Source: Malaya genurostris (taxonomy: Eukaryota > Arthropoda > Insecta > Diptera > Culicidae). Taken from it: a stretch of DNA of 64,000 bases. The notes under the pieces were generated by a model. The model ran no database searches. It had not been told where the DNA came from and worked only from the letters and a program-made list of their open reading frames with translations. Position numbers and translations under genes: made by a program. Location: the NCBI RefSeq assembly GCF_030247185.1, contig NC_080571.1, positions 85,507,025 to 85,571,024 on the forward strand, read 5' to 3'. Positions within the stretch are counted from its first letter, which is position 1, and each line of letters begins with the position of its first letter. Of the stretch, positions 38,201 through 50,200 are shown in pieces.

Positions 38201-41200
38201 TCAACAAGGCAATCAGGCTCAGCAAGAAAGAGTGTTTAGAAGAGCTGAACAACAACGCCAACGAGAATCCGTTGGGTAATGCCTATAAGATGGCCATGGC
38301 AAAGATGAAAGGTCCAGCAGTTCCACCGGATAGGTGCCCGGAAAGGATGAAAACTATAATCGAGACCCTGTTCCCGAAGCATGAGCCTACGATATGGCCG
38401 CCAGTACTGTACGACGTACAGGATGTCCGCGGCGACGAAATCCGAGTATCAAACGAGGAGCTGCTTGCTGTAGCGAAAGCCTTACCGGTGAAGAAGGCTC
38501 CATTTTCTACAGATAAAAAACCAGATCCCAACGTTTTCCTTTTAGTTGTTTGTTACTTTGGGGAGATTTAACAGCTACAAAATGGCGGATTTTTTCGTGA
38601 AAAATTGTAGTTTTCACTTTGAACAACCACCAAAAATTAAAAAAAATTAAAAAAAAATCAAACAGAAACTTTGGGGTCTAGAAAAACTTCTACTCTAACT
38701 ATGCTGCTTTGATATGTTCACTTCTGATTAGTCTGCGCTAAGATACAGTGTACACCGCTAATCATGATTTTCAAGAAGCATTCTCGAAAATACCTCTTCA
38801 CCGACTTATTTCTCAATACTTTTCCACGAAAGAATTACAAAATGTTGCTCGAATGATGCTTTTTATCATGCAAAACATTGGAATTTATTTTGTTGAACGA
38901 TAATTCTGGAAAATAATCGCTAAAATGATGATTTTTTTCATCGTTTAAACCTTATGTATAATCTGAACTTACCAGCGATTGTGTTCACGGCAAGTGAAGT
39001 GTATACTAATCTGCAACGTGTCAAAGGATCAAAAGGACCAGGATCGGATGGATTGCTACCTTCATTTATAAAAGAATGCTCTTCTGCCTTAGCTTTGCCG
39101 GCTTCACTGCTTTTCAATCGTTCCTTAGCTGAGAGAGAGCCTCAGTTCGTGTAGGATCTATTCTTTCTGATCCTTTCAACATTATATCAGGTGTGCCCCA
39201 AGGAAGCCATCTAGGTCCACTACTTTTTGTACTGTTCGTGAATGACCTATGTAGAGAATTATCGTCGCCTAAAGTAATTTATGCAGACGATCTCAAAGTG
39301 TATCGCATCATTACTAGCCTTGTGGATTGGCAACACCTTACAAATGGACGTTGACAAAGTTATTGACTGGTGTTACAGAATCGGTATGAGTATAAACATA
39401 TAAAATGCAGTGCAATTACTTTCTCACGATCGCTATCTCCCATCGTATTTGAATACTCTATGATGGCTGTTCCAGTTCAGCGCGTTTCTGCTGTTAAAGA
39501 TTTGGGCATCGTCCTTGATCGTAAGCATCGTTTCACTGAACACCCTATCACAACGTCCACATCGATCGAATCGAACGAGTTCAAAAATGTTTCATTCGAT
39601 TTGCACTACGATGACTTCCATGGCAAAACCGTCTTCAATTACCTACCTACGAAAATCGCTGCGCTCTGATTAATCTTCCTACACTACAAAACAGACGAAT
39701 TTTTCTTCAGCAACTGGTTGTCTTCGACTTGCTTTCGAATAACATCGACTGTCCAGCGCTTTTGGAGAGATTGCATTTTAATATTCCTGGAAGGTCATTG
39801 CGGAGAACAGATTTTCTTCGACGATCAGTCCATCGCACACAGTACGGTCAAAACAATCCTATGGATGTTTGTTGTCATCGCTTCAACAGTGTTTATCATT
39901 TATTTGATTTTACAATGAACAAAGACGCATTTAAAATTAAAATATTTATGTTAGGTTAATGAGAGTAGTTGTATAGTAATAGTCTGTGCGATAATTTTAT
40001 TTCAATCGAAGACAAATTTAAATAAATAAATAAAACGGCGTGGACAACACCGTCTAAAATCTACACACCTAGTAGTTTAATTGCATGTTAAATGTAGCTC
40101 TCTCATAGGTACTTTCTCTGACATTCGTTGCTTTCACTCAGATCCACACTACTGCTCCACTCACTCATCAATCATCATTCATATCCTGCTCTGCCCATAC
40201 TTGCATAACAGTCCCATATGGAAAATCGTCATGTCGAGAAAAAGGCGATTAAAATTTTATTTTCGATTTTTTTGATTTATTGTGCTACCCAATGCTAAAT
40301 TATGGTGTTATTATTCCAATTCCAATATTTCAACAAATGAAATAATTGAAATTTACACTAAATGGGACTGATATGCGAGTACTTTGCATATGTGACACAC
40401 ATGAGTTGATATTTTTTTCACATTTTACTGAACAAACCCTTAACTTTTATTGCAATTTCTGAGAGTATATTGAGGATAGTTTGCATTCCTCAAGCTAACT
40501 CAATATTGGCTAAAATCGATATGGGACTGATATGCGAGTATGGGCAGTGCTGTGCGGATGCAAAAAACACAAAAAGGTAAATCGACAAAGAAAAAAACAA
40601 TCAGAGAAAATTAGAAAAGTTAGTGTTAGTAGACCAATCATTTCGATACCATTTCTAGATAGTTAAAATAATAATCGTGTATACCGCTTCAGACATAAAA
40701 GAATATATAGAAAAGCAAGAACAAGACCGAAGCGAATACAATGCGTAATTTTCCGAAGTTTCGTTAACGAAGACATCAAAAACACAGAAGCGGTTGGTAG
40801 GATGACAAAATACCGATACGATACAAACGCACAACCCAATGATTGACTCGTTACCGGGTGAAGCACATTTCCTGTCCAAGTGACAAATTCTCTAGCGAAA
40901 TTGCATTAGAAGATACTCGTATCAAATTGGTTACCGTAATGGAATCTGTCGTTTTAGTTACATGCTGAAGGGTTTCCTCCTTCGTGACTAGTGTTCTTTT
41001 GGGCACTATAGCCTAGTTCGTCCGTCATGGAAAGTGTGGAGCCTCCTACCACCACCCTCGGCCAGAGCAGCCCACAAAGAGATAAAAAACATTGTTCTTT
41101 CATTCAAGTTTTTTTAATTCAGAACTAAACATTCTTATTTGTCTGAATTGTTCGTCACTTTCTTACGAATAATGACGATAATAATAGAAACAGAAGGCAG

Positions 41201-44200
41201 GTAATCTTTAAATAAATTTTTTGATTAAATATGGCTGAATATGATTATATTTTATAAAACTTTCGCTATGTTGTTTTTAAACAACATTGTGCATTTAAAA
41301 TGCTAGTAATAAATCCATGCTTCAAAAGGTTCAGCCATTTTTGAGACCAGAGTTTCACACGGAAACAAATAGAAAAGATGTAGAACTCCTCCTCCTTCCT
41401 ATCACTTTGTGTTGGAGATCCAAAAATGTTGGTTTAAGTGCTTAAGCTCTGATCATAATTACATTTTATATTAAACAAATGATTTAAATTAAATACTTAG
41501 GAATATTTTTTAGGATTCAAATTTATATGGTGGATTTGGGTGGAGTCATATAATTTAAAAAATAATCAGGTTATTTATGATTATTCTATTCCAAGCGAAT
41601 TCTCGTTGTCAGCAGCTATCAGATGATCTAACGAGCTAGATGCCCATTTGTTTAATTGTACTGTCACATTTGTCAATCAGTTAGACCAATCAACAACACT
41701 TCATTTGTTACCAAATATTTATCGTGGGATAGGCCAAGGTTAGTGTCATCGAAGCTAGTAACCCATGGCGTCAATTTCCATTATTAATGGTAATTGACGT
41801 AGTTCGAACCAATGACGGCATGTTCGGGCGGTTACGCACATTCCCGATGTCGTAGACAGCTGGAAAAAATCTTAAATATTTTAATAAATCAGTCACACAA
41901 AAACGAAAATTGATGTCTCAGTGAAAAGTGCAGTAAAAGAAATGAAAATGAATGAAGTTCGTATGGGGTTACAAAAGCAAAACAAATCGATCGTGGTCAT
42001 CTAACCTATGCTCACGATTTTATCGACCCTGGACGATGATGGTCAATGTTCCTTGTCTGACGAAGGTTCTGTGTTGTGAAAAATGCCCGCCAAAGCGTGT
42101 TTCATGAGCAGTAGCAATTTCATAACAGTAGCCGTCGTGGGCGTCTGATTGTCTCCAATCTTGTAACAATCACCGTTAGTCGGTAATGTCCGGTTGCATT
42201 TTTATTTCTGTTCAGCACGTAACCACTGAAGCATGGATTGTCCCTGCTGAGAGGTTTTCATAGCCTGCGCCGAAAATATAAATATTCATGTATTCACCAG
42301 TTTCCCTCGAGAATTTACAGGTCGATTCTTGTTCAGATTTTAATTGCATGTTTAATGTCACTTTGCCGGCTTATTGAAGTTGTAAACATCCGGTTCTCTC
42401 TATATCAATCATGTTGAAATGAAATTTACTATTGCACAATGCAAGGTAATTGTAGCTTAAATTGATTGTTAAATCGATGAATTGCGCTGTAATGATTTGA
42501 TGATACAAGACTAGACCTTGTCGGTAGGTGACATCAAAAATTAAACTATCACCAATGTCACCGTGCTCGGTTGTATCTGATGAACAACCCTGTTTGTGAG
42601 TGCTCTGAAAAAAAAATCGCAAAGATTATCTTTTTGAAATGAGTCGATTGTTTGCCGGCAAGTGCTACAAACGATACTTTTACAATTATAATTCAAACTT
42701 CATATTCGTCTCAAATCGCGTCGTTTTTCCGCAATTCGTAAAAGCAATATACTGATGTCTCAGTGAAGCGCGTTTTGCGACAGGGTTTGGCATAAAATTT
42801 GAAAGAAAACTAAAACAAATTCTAAGACGATGTATGAATTGTCAAGTTATTTGCAATTCAACCGCAAATGAATTTTTTTATTTTTTTTTTTGTATTTTTT
42901 TTTTGGCTCAAATTTTGCATGACCCTTATTCATGGCCAAACGAAACAATCCGCATCATCAATTTGCCCTGTTTACTCTAGCCTTACTTTTGAGAAGGGAC
43001 TAAGCAGAAAATTCCTTGAAAATTTTCAATATTTCAGAAACGGTGGTTCCGATCGTGTCTTCTGCAATCTTTTAGATCATTAGACTATGTAAAAAAAACT
43101 TAGTACGGGTGCAAACAAATTTTCGTTCGATTTTTATTTTAAAAAGAACACTTAAAATTCAAATATCTAAAAAAAAATTCTGTCAAATTTCTAGAATGGA
43201 GAAATGTAAAAAGTAAATTCGTTTCTGAAACATATATTATTGAAAATTTTCAAGGGATTTTTGCTTAGTCCCTTCCCAGAAGTAAGGCTAGAGTAAATCT
43301 CCAATGAAATTCTTTCGAGTGCTATCAAAAGCTATCATCAATGTTCCTAGCCGCTCTCCAACTAGTTCTCACCCTTTCATAACAACTGCTATGATTGAAA
43401 AAGCGTGTATTAAGATGAAATCATCTTCCAAAGCTGGACCGGATGGTATTCCTTCATTAGTATTGAAAAAGTGCTCAAAGAGTCTTCTTATTCCACTGTC
43501 GATGTTGTTCAATATTTTTCTTAGATCAGGAACATTTCCAAATATTTGGAAAAAATCATTTATTTTCCCAGTTTTCAAGAAGGGAAATAAAGCCGATGTA
43601 ACCAATTATCGTGGTATAGCTGCACTGTGTGCCGTATCTAAATTATTTGAAACTATAGTTCTGGATTTTTTGAAACACAACAGCAACAACTACATTTCAG
43701 AAACTCAGCACGGATTCATGCCGAAACGATCAACTGCAACAAACTTAGTCTGCTACACTTCTTTTATAGTTCGATCTCTACAAGCACGCCTACAGGTTGA
43801 TGCAATCTACACTGATTTCTCTGCAGCCTTTGACAAAATAAACCACCAAATAGCAGTAGCAAAACTCAATAGACTTGGTTTCAGTGGATCGTTGCTAATT
43901 TGGCTCGAGTCGTATCTAATTGGTCGCGAAATGTCTGTGAAGATCGGAGACTTCATTACAGTGCCTTTCGCTGTCAACTCTGGAGTCCCTCAAGGCAGTC
44001 ACTTAGGTCCATTTTTATTATTACTCTACCTTAATGATCTCAACTTCATATTGAAATGCCACAAACTATCCTTCGCAGACGACTTCAAGCTATTTTATTT
44101 AGTTAAATGTCAAGAAGACACTATATATTTGCAGTTACAGTTAGACTTATTCACAAACTGGTGTCAGGACAATAGAATGGTTTTGAATCCCTCGACGTGT

Positions 44201-47200
44201 TCCGTTTTGTCGTTTACTCGTAACCGCTCGCTGATTAACTACGACTATAGCATCTCGCACAATATACTGAAACGTGAATCTTCCGTGAAAGATTCCAAGC
44301 TGGACTTTAAAAGTCGCATCGATTATGTGATTTCGAAGGCCTCCAAGCTCTTGGGTTTCGTCTTTCGTGTTACCAAGAGCTTTACTAATGTGTACTGTCT
44401 TAAGGCATTATATTGTGCTCTTATCCGTTCGTCGCTAAAATATGCAGCTGTTGTCTGGGCACCTCACTATCAAATCGACATTGCACGCATCGAAGCTATC
44501 CAGCGTAAATTTGTTAGATTCGCTTTGCGTAATTTATTTTGGAGGGATCCCACTAATCTTCCTAGCTACAAAGATCGTTGTAAGCTTATTGACCTGGATC
44601 TGCTATCTGTTCGTAGGAATGTCTCCAAAGTCGTTTTTGTTGCTGATTTATTACAATCACGTATCGATTGTCCCGAACTTCTGCAATTGATTAATCTCGA
44701 CATTCATCGACGTAATCTATGCTCTCATCGTTTCTTGAGTTTACCCATTGCACAAACAAATTATGGTTACAATGAACCATTTTCCAGTATGTGCAGGACA
44801 TTCAATAGCTGCTCCAATGTTTTCGACTTTCATCTATCTCGAAATATGATTAAACAATTGTTTCATAGTCACTAGTTAGACTTTTGATCAGTATTTGTTT
44901 GTAACCGTTTGTATTTTTGTTCAACCATCACTAGGTCTTTCCCCTATCACCGTTTCGCTTGTTCTCTCATTTCCTTCGTCTTCTGTATTTTTATTGAAAA
45001 CTAATCAGATTCGCTTGCAAATACTAACCCGCTCGCACTGCCTTCTTTTTCTCCGTTTTCTACCATCTTTTCAATCACTAATTAGATCTACATGCCGATT
45101 CTAACCCCCTCCACCTACCTTCATCATCCATTCACCGATCCCTTTTTCTCCGTCAGTTGAAGCAAGAACACTATTGCTGCCCTGTAGTGCTTGGTGTCAT
45201 CAACTAGATATAGGGTTATAGGTTTAGTTTTAATTATTAGTTTTTATTGTTAGTGTTAAGCCTTATTGTATCTGTTGGATCATTGTAATCTGTTTATACG
45301 AAAGATGAGGAGGTTTTATGCCCGCTGGAGAGAGAGATTGCCAAATTTCATCTCCATCGGGCTTTTCCCTGCTCCCAAAAATAAATGAAAATAAACAAAA
45401 AATGGTGAACTTATGATGCAAATTGTCTTTTTGTTCATAGAGAATCGCTCTATAATAAGTACACTGTTGTTCATGGAACTTAGCAAAGTCTTGGCATTAC
45501 ATTCCTTTGGTGGAATTTGGCCTTTCTGTTTCAACAGACTTCGCAGCCGATTCTTAGTGTACAGAATCATTGCATGGCTAGTACGATGGATCCTACTGAC
45601 ACTAAGAATCCTTCCAGGTCAGGGCTCGAACATACGACAACTGGCTTGTAAGACCAGCGTCCTATGCATTGAACCGCCAACCCGGGACGATGGACGATTC
45701 ATGGAACTTAGTATTAGTTAATTCCTAGGCTTTGGCTGTTGAGCTACAGGGTGCGTACTCCCGCTTGGTGGATGGGGGTGGGAGTTGATTTACATTTCTT
45801 ACAAGGTAAAGAAGTTGGACACAGTCAGACCATACCGAGATCGATCGTTCGCTTATAAATGTAAAAAAATGAAAATTGTTATGTTCTCTGCATCGATCAC
45901 GGAGCGGATATGAGTAGTACAGGGTGACAAGTGACCGGGAAAAGGTCGGGAATTGGGTTTTACCGGGAGAAACCGGGAATTCTATTGCAAAACCGAGAAA
46001 AATTTTACTACATGAAATCTGAGTAACGATTTTCATGATGCATGATGTTGGTTTTCCTGATTCACCAAGTGTAGAGTATGAATCAGTACAAAATTCTGCC
46101 ATTGAGCGAGAAGTGTTGAAACAACTCATTGTCCCATACAGGTTCTATGTTAAACAATCTATTGGAAACTAGGTCAACATCCCCCATGTCTGGTCCTACG
46201 GTTTTTTAATTTTTAATCAATCTTAAAGTAGAACTTTCTTAGTTGTTTTTCAATAACAGCATAATGAAAAATAAGCATAATTTGGATGCTTCTGCTGGGT
46301 TTTTATCTGAATCCTAGCCGATTAGTTCTAAGGTGGCAGAATAAAGAACTAATTGAACTTCACTACAAATCTGACTAATCTTCTAGAACCAGATCAATCG
46401 TAGAATGATTGGTCATAGAAGATAAACTAGTTGGGCTATTTGGAAAAAAAACTGGCTAGAAACCAGCGAAGAGTTTATTATGAAGAACTCGTACTTTCTG
46501 GTTAATCCACGAGAGATGCTTAGCATTTAAAACCCTATTAAGAAAAGAAAATAGATCAATATATCGTGCGTTTTTTTTCGAATCTCATTTGAATTATTTA
46601 CTCATCAACGAAATCAAATTGTAAACATGCCGTGTTTTCAAATTGGATAGCATGACGGATGTATCTATCGTTTATTGACTAACAGGTTCATCAGGAAAAT
46701 TTTCTTTCTAAGTCGAGCATGTTGAGCTGCCTAACGGTTTTGCTAAATTTTGACGGTTTTTGACAAAATACCGATACGATGCAAACGCGCGACTCAATGA
46801 TTGACTGGTTACCGGATGAAGTACATCTCATGCTCAAGTGACAAACTCTCTGGCGAAATTACATTAGAAGATACTCGTGTCTTTCATTGCAAATTGGTTA
46901 CCGTAGTGGAATCTGTCACTTTCAGAACTGATTGGCTCATGTGGCACATTTCCCTAGTTATTTGAAGATTTGTGCCATACCGTAGCTTCTCATCAATTTC
47001 CTAATGGGAAGGGAAGGATAAAAGGAACATGGAAGGGAATTGTGAAGTGGGTGAGGTGGGAAAACAGCACAAAACTTAAAGAAAAAAATCGTACTGCATC
47101 CCTGAAAGGATGCTGAACGATCTGCTGGTGCCAAAATGCACAGTTAATAAGACCTCCAACCCCCGAGAGGATTTAGAGCAAAAGCGACACCATTCTGCAT

Positions 47201-50200
47201 TCCTGGAAGAATGCAAAACGATTCGCAGTATGTACGAGCTGAAGTAAATTCGACACCCCATAAAGGATGCCAAACAATCTGCTAAAACCTATTTAAGATC
47301 AATACAGAAAGTGTTCATTCACTCCAGGAAGAACGATGAACCCTTCTGACTATAGCTCCGTACCACATTTGGTGAGAAACGATAGAATATCCTTTAATTT
47401 TAATTCCGCATACACAGACTCAACTATGTATGGAGAACCAGAAACCCGGATACGTAGTTGCGTCAATGCGGAACAGTTACGTACCAGATAATATGAAGTA
47501 CCGTAATCGCATTCATACAAATCACACGAATGATACTCACCACGCTGAATAGTAGCCATGTGATAATTGAGTTTGCAATGTCCAGTCAGAGCTCTGAACA
47601 GAATACTGCAATAATGCTTGGAAAAATGCAGTAAATACTTTGATAATCCGTAGGGGTCAAGTTTAAAAATTGTGACGGTGGGGTAAAAGTTTTCATCTGA
47701 GTTCAGAAATGATGTTTTTGATCGCTTGTTTTTTGTGTGGGGTCATTGTTGTGCTGGAAAATGACTCTCATGTCTTGTGGAACATTACGGTCAGTTTTCC
47801 CTGGCTTAAGCAGTTTCAAGTTCCCTTGTTCAAGAGTTGATTTCACTAAATGCACAGCGTCAATTTCCTTCCGAAGCTATTAAGTTTTGCAATTGATGTC
47901 GATGGTTTATCAGATTTTTTTCTCTTGGAATTCTCAAAATAAATCAGTTTCTCATTTCCCGGAAAGCACTTTCTTTCAAACCGAGAGAGTCTAAAACGTT
48001 TTTCGCCTCTTCTGCTCTCTTTCATTCAGTTCATGAGGAAATCATTTTCCCACCTTCTGAATCTTTCTCACGATGTTTAGAAAGAAAATAGCGAAGATGT
48101 GTTCTTCTTCTTCGTTCAACAGTTCTTAAAATTCAGCATCTCTGCGACTGTCAAGTGAAATTATGGGTCGAATAAGTCTCAGTCTGGATTGCCAGTCTTT
48201 TTCGGCTTGACCGAAGCGATTGTTTGTCTTGGTGATTGGAGTAAAAATATGCTTGAAGATCGAAATGGGTCAAGAAAGATACTTAAGAAACAGCATTTTC
48301 AAATGCTGTATCCTTACATTTCAAATTCAACTTATTTGCCCGCATCTGTTTGCTTTTGTAAATTTGTTCACTAGCATCCAGTCTAAATTTCCGTCTGCTT
48401 CTACAGTTTTGATCATGTTTATTGTCCAATTTATAAAGTCATAAAAGAACGTCTAAATTCCAAGACCTCTGTTCTGATTCTAGTCTAGTATACTCATGCA
48501 AGAAAACGACACTGTGAGATACTTTACTTCAACGCAAATCTGACTGCATGAGTGATGATTGCAATAATTTACGATTTAGTAACTGAGAGCATTACTATCG
48601 CCTTGACTGAAAGTCTAGTGAAGCAACTGTTTTGCATAGGAATATATAATAATTGCCAATTTCAGTTTGTCCTCTAAACCATTTTGGAATGCAGCTGAGC
48701 GAGATGCGTTTGATTAGAATGCATAATTAGTTGGAAAGCATATGCAATGCACATCATTTCCGTCCGTAATGAAAAATTCTTCATTGCATGAGAGAAAAAA
48801 GTACGAAGTGGAATAAATAAAAAAAAAATAAAGTACAGGCCTAAAAACGCAAACAGAATACTGGGCTAGTAACGGTGTTTTGCAGTACCTTTGGAAAATC
48901 TGACTGTTCATGAGTAACTGTCTTAATCGATAGAACCGAAGTAGATTCAATAACTTGAATCTTCTCGTAACAAAGTATGACGCTGCATGCGAAAATAGAA
49001 CCGACAGTTATAAGAGCGATTTGTCACATATACCATTATATCTTCGGAACCGGAGGTGTGCACTATTTGGTCTTTGAACTTGAACTCGATTATGAAACGA
49101 TAAAAAATATGGTCCATGGGGCGGCCGGGAATGGTGTCTGTCATGCTGTTGAAATGTTTAGTTTGAATTGGAATGGTATTATTTCCCAATACTATTTCTC
49201 AGGCAATTCTTATTTGTCAATCTACAGAAAACATAATAATATCAGTGTGCAAGACCACAGTCCCAAAGCAACGGAATTTTTAAAATTTTGGTCAAACAAG
49301 TCCATGAATTACTCCCTTCTTTCCTTCATTTGCTAGTTTTAAAGGACCTGGTAAACTTGCTTTTGAATGAGCGTAAGCGTTTAGATATTTCAAATGAAAG
49401 AAGGAGTGGAGTTTTGAAAGAAATAGTCTTACCTAATCTTACCCAATTTCGTTTTAGTAAATTAAAATTTTGATCAAGTTTTTATTACTATATCGATTGC
49501 AATAGATTTACCTAGAATATTTGGAAAACTCTGGCCTCATAATTTAGTTGAATATGTATGCTAATAAATATAACAACATTTCGAAAGATTATGAGACAAT
49601 TAAAAAAAAATACGGTATTTTTCGAAGCCAACAACATTCACATTCGTATTCGTTTTCGTTTCAGATCGTCAAACTAACCAAACAAACCGAGCTCAGCGAG
49701 CGGCAAATCGAGCGATGGTGGCGCCGCCGGAGAGCACAGGACAAACCGACCACCTTGATCAAGTTCAGCGAAAACTCGTGGCGGTGCATCTATTACACGT
49801 ACAGTTTCATCTTCGGTTGTATCGTGATGTGGGACAAACCGTGGCTTTGGGATATCAAGCAGTGCTGGTATGGTTACCCGCACCAGTCCGTCTCGAATGA
49901 CATCTGGTGGTACTACATGATCTCGATGGCATTCTATTGGTCCCTGACGGCGTCCCAATTTATCGACGTCAAGCGGAAGGACTTTTGGCAAATGTTTACC
50001 CATCACATGATTACGATTTTGCTGATGGCACTGAGCTGGGTATGTAACTTGCATCGGGTTGGATCACTGGTTTTGCTGGTGCATGATTGTGCCGATATCT
50101 TCCTGGAGGTAACAACCAAAATGGAATCTTCGAACGATGTTTTTTATACTAACTCCACTTTGTGTTTAATTTTAGGCTGCTAAGATCACGAAATATGCCC

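Larger units (their letters stand above)
35233..38502 (+). mobile_element. R1-clade LINE (Mino/Waldo-like), 5' end intact, 3' part lost
   Basis: The 5' UTR runs from about 35233 to 35857 (GC-rich, unlike the flanks), ORF1 is 35858-37261, and ORF2 runs from about 37213 to 38502. It begins exactly at the end of an AC microsatellite. Known R1-clade families Mino and Waldo insert into AC or ACAY repeats, so the location supports the assignment. The element ends abruptly at the codons for VKKAP, where the reverse transcriptase should continue GPDG. All of the RT and the 3' end are absent. Confidence 0.82.
23618..49664 (+). other. Ceramide synthase intron 2 (26.0 kb)
   Basis: The donor is gtgagt at 23618 and the acceptor cgtttcag ends at 49664. 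The intron holds the TTACGCGG element, the large ~180-bp-unit repeat arrays, an R1-clade LINE, several LINE ORF2 relics, an inverse SINE and a 4-bp-TSD MITE. Stretches 23620-24990, 25690-27930, 30040-32200, 41000-42900 and 47680-48980 hold no gene or clear element that I can support. Confidence 0.85.

Noticed and set aside
49674..50054. A 126-codon minus-strand ORF
   Set aside because: Antisense shadow of ceramide synthase exon 3, whose plus-strand frame carries the Lag1p motif.
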